Source of the DNA: Tubiluchus corallicola
Taxonomy: Eukaryota; Priapulida; Priapulimorpha; Priapulimorphida; Tubiluchidae
DNA: 64,000 nt
Assembly: GCA_030141605.1 (NCBI GenBank)
Contig: JAQGDQ010000087.1
Coordinates: 310,001 to 374,000 of the forward strand
Direction of reading: 5' to 3'
Shown here: piece by piece, positions 24,957 to 35,296 of the stretch
Layout: each line of letters begins with the position of its first letter
Position numbering within the stretch: the stretch's first letter is position 1
Notes under the pieces: model-generated
Database searches by the model: none
What the model saw: the letters and a program-made list of their open reading frames with translations, nothing else
What the model was told of the DNA's origin: nothing
Made by a program: the position numbers and the translations under genes

Positions 24957-25067
24957 TTCAACATATCCTTCTGCTACTAGCATTATTCCAGCCATTTTGA
25001 AAATCTTGCAAGATGAATGGGTACGATTGATATCGACTTCCATTTACCCAGGGAAATAATGTTTATA
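24957..25067 (+). pseudogene. Inverted partial copy of PRPF19 exon 3 plus intron flank
   Basis: On the + strand, TCTGCTACTAGCATT, an extra ATT, CCAGCCATTTTGAAAATC and TGCAAGATGAATGG repeat the 3' part of PRPF19 exon 3 (on the - strand at 20506-20582). The match continues into the intron: GTACGATTGAT here against GTATGATTGAT there, then TTCCATTTACCC and GGGAAATA. The exon part has two substitutions and one in-frame codon insertion; the intron part has about five substitutions and then loses about 12 nt between AAATA direct repeats. Retained intron sequence means this is a DNA-level duplication, not a retrocopy. The 5' part of the exon and the other exons were not found. Confidence 0.85.
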
Positions 25068-25917
25068 TGGCATAAAACTGATCGTAGTGAAATAGAACAT
25101 CCGCACCCTGTGCCCCTATTAGAAGCCTCTATCTATGATGCTAGACGATGCGAAAAAATTTGTCTGGGAACAGAGTACATAGAACAGGGGTGCATGTCTG
25201 CACTTAGCTGTCACAATAACACCTAAACCACAGGAAAAAGACTTAATAAAGAGACTTAGATATTTGTCTTTATTCATGACCCACACAAAAAAAAATTTGG
25301 GCTGTTGAAGGTGCTAAAGTTGGGACTCGTTCTCATCTAGTTCAAAATTCACAGTTAATTTACAACATGTCAAGGCCTTGACAAATTAGTTCAAAAAATA
25401 CCATACGGCAACCAAATTCTACTCTAATAGACATATTATGAGTAACATTTTGATTTGAATATAAAAAAAAGTTCTCCCAGAACATATTTGTACATGCGAA
25501 AAAATTCTGGGAAGATATTCAAAGTGTCCAAAATCATAGGAAGACCCCTTTTAGACTTAAAAAGTGCTATCTGAATGGCATTTCTACTGCCAAATATCGA
25601 CCTATATTACTCTGATGAAGTTGACCTTACAATGTGCTAATTTTACATATTTCAATAGTAGGCCAATTTAGAGTGTTTACTGGGTGTGAAACAGTACACC
25701 GACACTGCTTAATGTGATCGATGTATCTTATCAGCCAAGTAGAAGTGGCTTTATCGACCAAACGGTGAGTTTACGGAGTCGCAAATAGCAGATTATAGTG
25801 GATCCATCATAAAAACACATACTTATAAAAAAACCTCAACACTTACAAGTGTTACAACGATGTTACTTCAGAAAGTGAATTCAGTGGCGTAGCTTTAGTT
25901 ATCTAATTTTGTACAAC

Positions 25918-25923
25918 TTTATT
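25918..25923 (-). promoter_or_regulatory. Candidate UBE2Z polyadenylation signal
   Basis: TTTATT on the + strand gives AATAAA on the coding strand, about 215 nt after the UBE2Z stop codon. The position is plausible, but cleavage is not shown. Confidence 0.45.
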
Positions 25924-26137
25924 ATTTGTTCTCACTATGTACAATTTGTACAACATAAAAGAAAGAGGACTTTTATATATGAGCTATGTCACACTATGTT
26001 GCCATTTAACAAAATTCTGATTCCGAAATCTTACATGCTCCTTAAGTTACTACATCACAATTATGCTTCAAAGAAATCTACAAGGGGCACCAGTAAGTAT
26101 GTACACATGTAAGCTACATGACTAGTATTAACTGTGA

Positions 26138-29100
26138 TCAACTCTGAGTGGGATTGTCTTGTTCAGAGTTGTCCTCACTGCTCGTGTCACAGTCGGACGC
26201 CTTCTCATTTTGGCACTTGGCATCTAAGCGCTCTTTGATGGCTTGCAGCCTGGACAAGATGGACGCGTAGTCAAACTTCCCTCGTCGTTCACCAAAAGGA
26301 TCCTATATATTAACATATGTATGCATCAATAATGTCACTTCTGACAACTAAAACATTACACCTTTAACTCACTTATTTCCCACCCATGATGTCCATAAAG
26401 CCACTTGGCAGTATAGTAAAGTTGACAAATGATTTACTGGTAAATGCACAGATCATGAAATCAAAATGATATTTGTAAATGGTACACACAATAGTAAACT
26501 TCAATTTCTATTTATTATAGTTTGGGGTGATCCAAAATTATCATATGGATTATATCCACCAACTTCAATTTTACCTGCATCTGATGACCACACGTATGAA
26601 GGTGACTTTTGCAAGTTGAGTCGTAGTAGTCGTAAAATTCTATGAATGACTTTTCCATCACATCTCTAAAAAATAAAAAAATATTGTAACGTGATTTTTG
26701 AACAAGCAGTCGTACATGGAATGCTATATATGCATTTTAATGTGCCATCTTTTCCTATCTCAGTAGCATAGTATCACTAAAGACGGATGATGGGCAGTGA
26801 TGTAGCACTGGTCAAAATGTTATATACATCCGGATCCTTTGGACAGCTAACCCTAATGACTTTGGTAGTGAACCATGAACCAGAGTCGGAAATTTTTAAA
26901 TAGTGCTCTAAAATTCTTTGAAAATTTTCAAGTCAATCTGACGGGAAAAAATCGTGAAATGAGAAATTTACTTTCGTGAAGCTGGCAAAGGCAAAGATAT
27001 GGCAGGTATTTCAAACTAAAAAAGGCACAATTAGTTCTCAAGCTTCACAATGGTGCTTGATCACCATGATGGGACCTGAGTGAATTACGTGAGTGGCACA
27101 GCAGGACTAAATCAGGAAGTTATACGTAAGCATGCCTCTGCAAAGGTAACACTTAATTGATCTACGCAAGCATGTGAAAAAACATATAAAAGATTACGAC
27201 TTTTATTGTGAAAAGTATTCATCTTCCTCCATGTTAATCAGTTTGAGAGTAGAAGAAAACCATGCAAAATTAGATTATAAATCCAGTAACTATTATTACT
27301 AGTTCTACACTTATAATTACAATATTCTAAAAACATACTTTAAAGCCTGTGGGCATTGGGAGCTAATGGAATAGTTATCTTCCAACATGTCACAGACAGC
27401 TACACGTAATGACTCGTGTCGAATGCATTCATTATACCTCTGACAATCACCAACTTGTCTTTCCTGAAAACAAAGAACTGTAAACGATGTGGCCTCATGC
27501 ACACCCACTAACTGCAGTTAATTCTGGTACAGGTACCAGCTGCATCATAATACACACACATAATTACCATAATGTTGCGCGTCGACAAGCTAGTGGCCCG
27601 AAAAAATGTCGGCATGCGATTTGTAGGCAGTCTTCAAGTTACATTTTATTTTGTCAAACTTCAATGCCACAGTTAATTTCTACAGACAGCAGAATGTTTC
27701 AGTTTTGTAAATGCAATATAATTATAGTTTTCAGATCAGTCAAACTATATTTACTACTAGTTGGATAAAAAATAAACTAACCTGTTCAAAACCTGGTTCA
27801 TTGTGATACGGTTTTTCATTCATAAGTGACTGTATAGACATTAGCACACTGGACAGTGTTTGTGCTGGACTCCATGCTGGACCAGTCCATGTACTGAAAT
27901 AAACTGTTTGTATAGCAAAAATACTAATTCTTGTTCTTAAATATTAAGACTATAATACCATAATTATTAGGTGATAGGCAACATTTAATTAGTCTATTTA
28001 CAAATAAAACAAACTGATAAAAATCATAGCTAATTATGCTAATCATAAATACAAAAAAATTTAGTTTTGTTGTCTGTCTATCAACGAGACAGGTCAAACC
28101 TACGACTAATATGTGGCCATCCACATATAACGATAAAGTTTAGGGTATGTGGGTGGCAGCAGATGTGATGACGTCATCATAACGCAAGGTAGGTAGGAGA
28201 TTTAATCATGATATCTTTATTTGACTTTTGTTTTTTCAACTTCACGTTTCTTTCTCAAAAATCCATAAAGGCACATCTCAAGTATTGTCTTTAATCAAAA
28301 GCAGCAAAATGCACCACAGGTGGCGGTGCAATTAAATGAACAACCAACTCGTCCAGTACATCTGGCAGTAATGCGGTACAAGGAATGGTTGGTTGTAATC
28401 ACCCGAGAGGAGGAGGAATCTGCAGAATGGTTCGATTAAGAATTAGGGTTGCCACTGCCTCCAGGCCGATGGCAGTAGAATCCATTGATGGTTTTCCATT
28501 ATTTAACATAAGTAATGTTCTGCCTGTCCTTGGGAGGAGGAAGATTAAAATGTATAAAAAGCTATAATGACATGATAACAATCAATATAAGGGGCAAGTA
28601 GGTGGTGGGGCATATGATAATGTCATTATAATGCAAGGTAGGTAGGTCCTTGAAACAGTCCCAAAACTTGATATCGTTTTGTGTGGATGGCCTCTAGGCA
28701 ACTTTTAGCGATAAAGTATTGAGCTAAGATACAGCACCGTTAGCTTATTGCTACCATTTCGGGAGAGTAAGCAATGGCTATGTAGAATATCCGTGCATTA
28801 TTGTCATCATTTCAAGAGCAGAAAGTAAATACTACATAGAATGTTTGCACATTATTGATCATAAGTGGATGGATTTATTAACCTCTGTCATTTCATGCAG
28901 AACTTTTCAACACTGGACAAAATGTTTTTGTTGTTGCCATTGTTTTGTGTGTCAAGGTATGGAAGGTACCATGTTGAGTGGCTTTTGTGGGGCGGGTTTT
29001 TTACATGGTGAAACTAATCAAACAGCATCATCCAAAACAACACATTTTACTAGTTTCCACATTTTACAAATACAGTGGGCGCCGTTTATTAGACTCATGG

Positions 29101-32100
29101 TTAATAGACTCAGTTGCTTAATTGACTCAAAAACACCTGGAATGGGCTGCTTCTATTCAAGTGTATATAAAAACTGTCAGTAATTGACTCAAATAACTCC
29201 ACATAATTGACTCAATATTTTTACCTCATGCATTTAAAATAAGATACTTGTGTGTAACCAAAGAGCCTTTACTACTTTTATGTCATCTTTACATCGATTT
29301 TGTGCACAACAAAATACGTAGAAACAGTCAGTTGGGTACAGCTTTTGTTTGTGAGCAGTACAGTACATTTACCATATGCGCAAATATGTTGGCGTAGCGG
29401 TTTTGCTGTGAATATGTCACCTGCTTATCCGCTGCAATTAACCTCATTGTTTCTGTAAACCAGACATTTAATCGGTTGCCCAGCAGTTTGCTTTTGAAGT
29501 TCCTGCTACTTTTCACAAGGCCATCTCAAGCAATTGCGGCTCAAGCACAAGGTGACTTTCTTAAGTGAATATGTGCAGTATGCAGTAACATATTTTCAAT
29601 GTTTTTATCACTATGAGAATCTCATAAACCAACGTCTTCGTGAAGAAATGATGCAACCGACCTCCATGAATTTTTGTAATTTTTAATGGTAATAATCAGA
29701 TTTTTGCAATTTTTTTCTTTTTTTATTAATTCACTTATATAATTTATGCTTCTTAAATAATTGCACATAGGTATTTTTGATATTAATTCGTTTCTAAAAT
29801 TCATTTAAAGCTTTGCAATGCATACTAAGGTGATGAATGATGACTCGTACTTGTATAGTAGTAATATACTAAACCCTTCGGCTAATTGACTCAGTCAGTT
29901 AATTGGGTCAAAACACTTCTGTCCCAAAGTGAGTCTATTAAGCGGCGCCTGCTGTACGTGCATGCATGGACCTATATGGCAAGCGACTAGTTTTATTCAT
30001 ACGAGCATAGCAGTCATGGAAATATTTATGCAAAGGGGTATGGAAAAATAAATGAAAAAGCCTTCAGCATCTCTGAACCATGCCTTGTACGGAGAAAGAT
30101 AAACGAGTTCAACCATGCAAAGGAATTAAACAGGCTGTTTAAATAGATAACAGAAAGATAGAAAAGTAGCCATAAAAATGGTTCTCATACTTTAACTCGG
30201 TTGACTTAGTATCAGAAGAATAAAATTTAAAAAATTAAGATCCATACTCTTACCCCAAAATGCTTAGGCATATTTTCCCGTTCTTGTACAAATTAGGGTT
30301 GAACCTGACTTTGCCATCACCTGTTGTGACTAATTTAACTCGAGGAGGTCTGATTGGGTAATCTGGAGGGCACCTGAAAGAAATCAACCACCTATAGTAC
30401 ACACACATCTATAGTGCAATTAATCATTTGTCTTTCAATAATAACCTTATAAATTCCTAAAACTAAAATAAGCTACTAAATTATAGGAAATTTTAGGAAA
30501 AATGGCGTTCTGTCTAAAATTCTGCACACAGTAAAGTCTGACAATGTAAAAATTATAAAATTGTGAAGGAAAGTAGTTTCTTTAAATTATAATTAAAAAG
30601 AACAGAAATTTTAAGGATGTGCCACTTTTAATCACACATCATAAATAGTAGTGATGTGCCATTTTTAATCATGCACAATTTTACTACAATATGAAAACTT
30701 ATATTATAAGAGTATTTTCACAAGATACAAATCAGCTACTAATGCTTACTGACTCGCCATTATATAATTGAGAAAAAGCCAAATGGTTCTAACTATGATG
30801 AACTAAGGCATCTATGATGCATTAGGTCCAGTATTCAAACAATTTCAGCTACAGTGTCATAGAGATGGGTTTTGTCCTACAAAATATATGGAGTATATGC
30901 TAGATGACTGATAACAACTTTTAGATGGTGGAAAATTCAATACTTTTTAGCATCCAATACAATAAGCATCATACAAAATGGCAACCCTGGCCAAAAGTTA
31001 GCCATAAAACATGTGGAACATTGAACATATCCGCATCCTGCGTTCCCGGAAAGAACGATGTTATAATAATCATTGTGTTTTACATTTTAAATTAAATAAT
31101 TTTCAATGACTGTGTCAAGTAAGTATATCGAATGTACAAAAAAATTATAAAATTCCCGGCCGGGTGTGTGATAAAAAATATTTTCCATGCAATTAGATGG
31201 AAACAGAAATAATTTTATTATCGGCCTGACATATAACTGAAACAAGAGTACGTACCCATTTCAACAAAAATTAAAGTACTTACCAATAATTTTGCCACAG
31301 AAGAAAGCATTAACTTATTGCAGTAATAATTACATATTGGTATGTGGCATTGAGCAAATTTTGATATTTGTTCATTTGTGATATCATTTTATTTTGTCCT
31401 TAGCATGTTAAAAAGACATGCACCAGCATGATGTTAATAATTATGAATATTGGCACTAATGAGGAATATTTATATACAAGCTTACCTTATCAAGAAATAA
31501 AAAAATCCACCTTCATAAGGAGTATCAAATGGACCAGTAATCAATGCATGTATTCGGGTTATGTCCTCCCTGTCTGGCACCACAAACATTCCTGGTGGTG
31601 GCTCATTATAAATTGTCATAATATCCCTGCAACAAGCAATTCTTAGTTGACCAAGTATGTACATTGCAATTTATCACCTCTAGAAAATTGCAAACACAAT
31701 AACAAATAATTTATTTTATTAACTTAAACTTTTATTGTCTCAGTTTTCGTTTTTAAGATAGGGTCTAGCTGCCCCTTAAGACCCACTGTGACCCAGGCCT
31801 TTTAAATTGAGCTTGAACATGATTTTGCATCATAACAATCATACTCAAAGCAAACATTGATAAACACTGTGACCGACAGTTACTGAATGATCTACTACAA
31901 CTTGAAGTTCAGTTTTCGCAGAGCAGAACATTGTTGGAAATACTGTAACATTGTGAGCAACAGTACTTTCTCTACCTAACAACAGACGCTAGCAGTGTAG
32001 CGTACAGGGTGTTATCTCAGACATGGCCGCATGTGCACAACAGCCAAATACCACTATGCTGGGCAGTGAAGCAAACAGTACTACCTTCACATAATTTAAC

Positions 32101-33049
32101 ATTGTTCGGGTTTATTTATTCCATAATTAATTTTTTGACTACAGCATTTAATTCGAGAAGAAACTATACCAAATTTATTGGTGTACGCAAGAGATTGAAA
32201 TGGTTTCTTAATGGGATCTCTATAGTAACTTACACATTCTACACAAAGAAATTATCTCTTCGAATCTTAAAATGTCATTAATAAGATTATAATTTTTTTA
32301 TGAAACTGTCAAATAACATTGTAAGATGTAACTGTAGAATAACTTTAATGAAACCCTTGAGTTATTAAGGATTTTAATTTTTTTGGACATTTTCAAATTT
32401 ATGTACAACATTGTTTTAGGCACTTATAGTTACGATGGTCTTTAATTTGTATACAGGAATATTGACTCATAACTCTCGGACATTAAACTGTCAACACATA
32501 CCATACAAATAGTATAGCAGCTAATGCAGTACAGCCAACAGTGTGCTCACATGGATGGTAAGTAGTTCAAAGCTCAAGCAGATTTCAAGTGTACTGGTAT
32601 TGGTCGTCGCTGTAAAATTTAGCCAAACCAGACTTAAAGGTATTTATCGATGGAGCCTCAACTAAGTCCAAGGCAATGGGAATTGTTCAAATCATTAATA
32701 ACTCTATGCTTATACAATTTTGAGTGTTTGGTGGTGTTATCTCGTTTTTTAACAGTTTTTTTTATCGTGACAGTGGAATGTAAAGTGACTGTAGTCTAGA
32801 ACACAGTAGCAGGAGTAGTAGTATACAGTCACTGAGCATTGTAATCATGCTCAAGTGAATTTAACTATTTCACTTGAGCAGGCTACAGTTACAAACAAAA
32901 ATTAGGGTTTACCTTTTAATTCTCAAAATACATCTTGTTGTCGGCGTTTCTTTTTCCCAATCCTTACTTAATAACGGATCCCAGGTGCTTGCTTGCTGGC
33001 CCGTGAATTCGTTTTGAAGAAAAGCCAATGTAGAACTACCTTCAGCCAT
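26138..33049 (-). CDS. UBE2Z: Ubiquitin-conjugating enzyme E2 Z (UBA6-specific E2)
   Basis: UBE2Z (USE1) accepts ubiquitin or FAT10 from the E1 enzyme UBA6 and passes it to substrates. Seven exons join in phase: 32913-33049, 31486-31626, 30254-30373, 27782-27893, 27339-27463, 26575-26665, 26138-26302. The total of 891 nt gives 296 aa. The start [15 protein letters not shown] lacks the long Ala/Ser-rich N-terminus of human UBE2Z (354 aa). The UBC core (~45-200) shows [49 protein letters not shown] and the active site [19 protein letters not shown] (Cys codon 30268-30270). The C-terminal extension, with [28 protein letters not shown] and [12 protein letters not shown], ends in an acidic Ser/Asp tail, as in human. 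The gene lies head to tail with PRPF19 and KNTC1. Intron 3 (27894-30253) carries a TIR transposon at 29071-29956. Confidence 0.97.
28141..28640. repeat. Pair of dispersed direct repeats in UBE2Z intron 3
   Basis: The segment ATGACGTCATCATAACGCAA with GGTAGGTAGG (28167-28199) recurs as ATAATGTCATTATAATGCAA with GGTAGGTAGG (about 28617-28648), about 450 bp apart. Each is preceded by a GTGGGTGG or GTGGTGGGG stretch. This looks like an old local duplication or two ends of a degraded element. The sequence between has no recognised gene. Confidence 0.5.
29071..29956. mobile_element. TIR DNA transposon, copy A (886 bp)
   Basis: It starts TACAGTGGGCGCCGTTTATT and ends in the inverse of TACAGCAGGCGCCGCTTAAT, so the termini pair over about 27 bp with few mismatches and imply a TA target site. 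Sub-terminal arrays of TTAATTGACTCA words repeat near both ends. A shorter relative lies at 57012-57781. I found no intact transposase, so it is non-autonomous. Ends and TA target fit the Tc1/mariner/pogo superfamily. Confidence 0.88.
30254..30373 (-). CDS. UBE2Z: UBE2Z exon 3, catalytic cysteine
   Basis: This 120-nt exon encodes [20 protein letters not shown] and then [17 protein letters not shown]. Cys in KICLSIL (codon 30268-30270) forms the thioester with ubiquitin or FAT10. The NPN upstream stands in for the usual HPN of E2 enzymes, as in human UBE2Z (FNPN). The residues needed for E2 activity appear intact. Confidence 0.95.
31627..32912 (-). other. UBE2Z intron 1
   Basis: A 1.29-kb AT-rich intron. 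The frame at 32009-32281 has no recognisable similarity. TTTCACTTGAGCAGG and CATGCTCAAGTGAAT (32850-32885) form a small inverted repeat. Nothing else stands out. Confidence 0.55.
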
Positions 33050-33083
33050 GTTTGTACTTCTGCGTTTTTTCACATGATAAAGA

Positions 33084-33091
33084 TGACGTCA
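33084..33091 (-). promoter_or_regulatory. Perfect CRE palindrome upstream of UBE2Z
   Basis: TGACGTCA, the full CREB/ATF consensus, lies 35 bp upstream of the UBE2Z ATG. In vertebrate housekeeping promoters a CRE this near the start is usually functional. Its function here is inferred. Confidence 0.45.
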
Positions 33092-34139
33092 TGCTGCAGA
33101 TGTATTCTATTGCATTGTAAAGAGTTCTGCTATTGCCTGTAAGAGCATGAGATCAACAAATTTCGTGCGACGGTGATGCAACAGAAAGGTGTTTGTTTTT
33201 ATTTTGACAACAAAAAAGTTCAAATTATTGACATGTATAGATGAACATCTGATAAAATAAAAGAATCTCATTTTGAGTTAGTAAAATGGCCAATATTAAA
33301 TTTGGCTTCAATATTAATGTTTTTGAAGTGAAATAAGCCCACTTCTTGGGCGATTCCAACATTTGCTTAACTGTATATCATTTTTATTTTGTCTCGCTTC
33401 ACAGACAGGTAATCCGTTCACTACCTCTTGGACAAATAATTGTTTTCTACTAAGTAAACGGGCTAGCGAGCTATGTGCCCTATATAGTTTCTCTCTTTAA
33501 AGCATTAGATACTTAGTTTAATGTTATGATGATGTTAATTGGGCTAATAATAATGATGATATTATTGTAAAAAATACATTGTAAATTGTCAAGGAGTATC
33601 CATCATCATTATGAAGTTATTTTTTCTAAAACAAATTCAGTTTTACATTTTGTTATGTCATAATTCTTGACAGAAATCGCCAGTGTCCTACTTGGGCTGC
33701 CTATGTACGACACTGCTTTTCCGCAAATTTAGCACATACGTTTTACCGGAAGTGTCCTACTTCGGCTAGTGGGTTACTCGGCGCCCTACAGTGAGGACTG
33801 GACACTGGTCAGTGACAACAGATATGTTTGCTATGAGGAATTGCATGATGTACATATAACTTGCCTAAACTGCAGTATTGTGTTAATACAATTATTCTGT
33901 TAATTAACTACCCTAGATAGATACCAAAAAACTGCAATGACTGTTTGTATGTTGGCTGTTATCCAATCAAAATCTCAGTGCATTTGACTCCATAAGTAAA
34001 TTGTTGGCCAGCATAAATCATTTTTAGTGGTTTTATTACTACTTAATTTATATTGCCGAATTAACCAAGTTGTTGCACAGGTTACAGTTCACTATATGTA
34101 TATACACACACACACACATATATATATAGATATATACAC

Positions 34140-34661
34140 ATACAGTCTAACATCGTTATCTCGCCCCTCGTTATGCCGCCAAACTCGTCTCTTGCCATAG
34201 AAAGTACCAGGACGGATTTCTTGCTTTGATATTTACCTCGTTAAGTCGCCACCCTCGCTTCTCGCCCTTGCCACGTCATGCTAGGATGAGTGCTTATGTA
34301 AACTATATTTGTTATGTCGCCAAACAGACAAACTCAGAGGTGAATCGATCAATACTGTACATATACCACGTGTCGATCAATATAACCGCGGTATGTAGAC
34401 AATGCTGCTGTACTCGATAGACAGACATAATTAATCTAGTGTGTGTCTCACCAGGATTAGATTAGGAGTGCTACTGTATTTAGTGCGAAATTTGATCAGG
34501 CAGCAGCAGCTGTCGACACACTGATGCGATACTTTGAACAGTCTGACAGAGTCACAAGCGACGGTATTCAAGGATTGTGTTTGATTAAACATCGTGTTGA
34601 CTGCTTACGTGTATCATCAATGAAACAGTCGTCTCTTCTGAATTATTTCAGTCGTCAGTAA
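34140..34661 (+). mobile_element. Degraded pogo/Tigger transposon with transposase C-terminus
   Basis: The left end is TACAGTCTAACATCGTTATC then TCGCCCCTCGTTATGCCGCC, which has the TIR style of the MITEs at 6773 and 8117. The frame at 34461-34661 encodes KFDQAAAAVDTLMRYFEQSD and ends QSSLLNYFSRQ-stop. The helical V-x-x-L-x-R-Y-x-E segment and C-terminal Q-x-x-L-x-x-Y-F (a PCNA-binding PIP-box) are features of Tigger/pogo transposases. The catalytic DDE domain is missing by internal deletion, and no right TIR was found. Confidence 0.7.
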
Positions 34662-35085
34662 CTCATTTGTGAACATTTCTAAATAGTGGTATCTAAAACA
34701 TTTCACTACTGACAAAAAACACAAAAAAATTCATACATATAAACAGACTTTTTGCCATGCACAAAGTAACAAAAATTGTTTACACAGCTTAATACATAAA
34801 AATCCAATATAATTCTTAACATGTATGAATTCAAATCCATGCACTAAACAACATTGTTATACGAGTTTGATAACTCAACAATTTAAATAGACAAAATGTG
34901 ATAAGTTTACAAAATAACAAGTAAGTAAGATAGCAGTGGCATTTTCTACAAAGCAAATGCATACGGAGAATAAAATGTTGTTTAATAGGTTTAACAACCT
35001 ATTATTGTAAAGTTAGAACAACACCACACTTACTATGACTAATAAACATAAAGTTTAGCCAATTAAGTGAGCGGTTTTGGCTTAC

Positions 35086-35296
35086 CGGGATAAGTATCAT
35101 CACTACAACCGCCTTGCCTGCTCACTACTGTTGGATGTTCATAAAGCAAAAAGATTAGTTTAGCAGGTCGTGACACGTATGCTTGGTATTCAGACGTAAT
35201 GAGATTATATCTGTATAGCACCTGCTCAGTGGATAAACGTCGCCAAACCTCAAAAAATTTCTCGTGTGCCTTTGCTGCTATAATTTTCTGCTCCTC
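35086..35296 (-). CDS. KNTC1: KNTC1, last recognisable exon
   Basis: It encodes RLSTEQVLYRYNLITSEYQ and RPAKLIFLLYEHPTVVSRQ, then DDTYPG, aligning with human KNTC1 up to GTDYPDI. It ends at a good donor (CCCG, then GTAAGCC), in phase 1. Read-through would add six residues and reach TAA at about 35061. A weak next exon after TTTGCTTTGTAG (34956 leftward) would add about 20 residues unlike human ROD. The real continuation is unknown. Confidence 0.85.

Larger units (their letters stand above)
22391..26137. other. Spacer between PRPF19 and UBE2Z
   Basis: It holds the PRPF19 5' flank on the left and the UBE2Z 3' UTR on the right (candidate AATAAA on the - strand at 25918-25923). Its only recognisable content is the inverted partial PRPF19 exon 3 copy at 24957-25067. 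The frame at 22987-23400 has no recognised similarity and an AT-driven composition. The beginning of a possible repeat, TTTAAAGGAGCACTGAGG at about 24458, resembles 57957 onward. Confidence 0.6.
33050..35085. other. Spacer between UBE2Z and KNTC1
   Basis: It contains the UBE2Z promoter side, a TA/CA microsatellite (34096-34140), and a degraded pogo/Tigger element (34140-34661). I searched the - strand for the missing KNTC1 C-terminal exons and found none; 34662-35080 is very AT-rich and looks non-coding. Confidence 0.6.

Noticed and set aside
28385-28581. Overlapping 60-aa frames on both strands in UBE2Z intron 3
   Set aside because: Short, mirror-open frames in intronic sequence, without homology.
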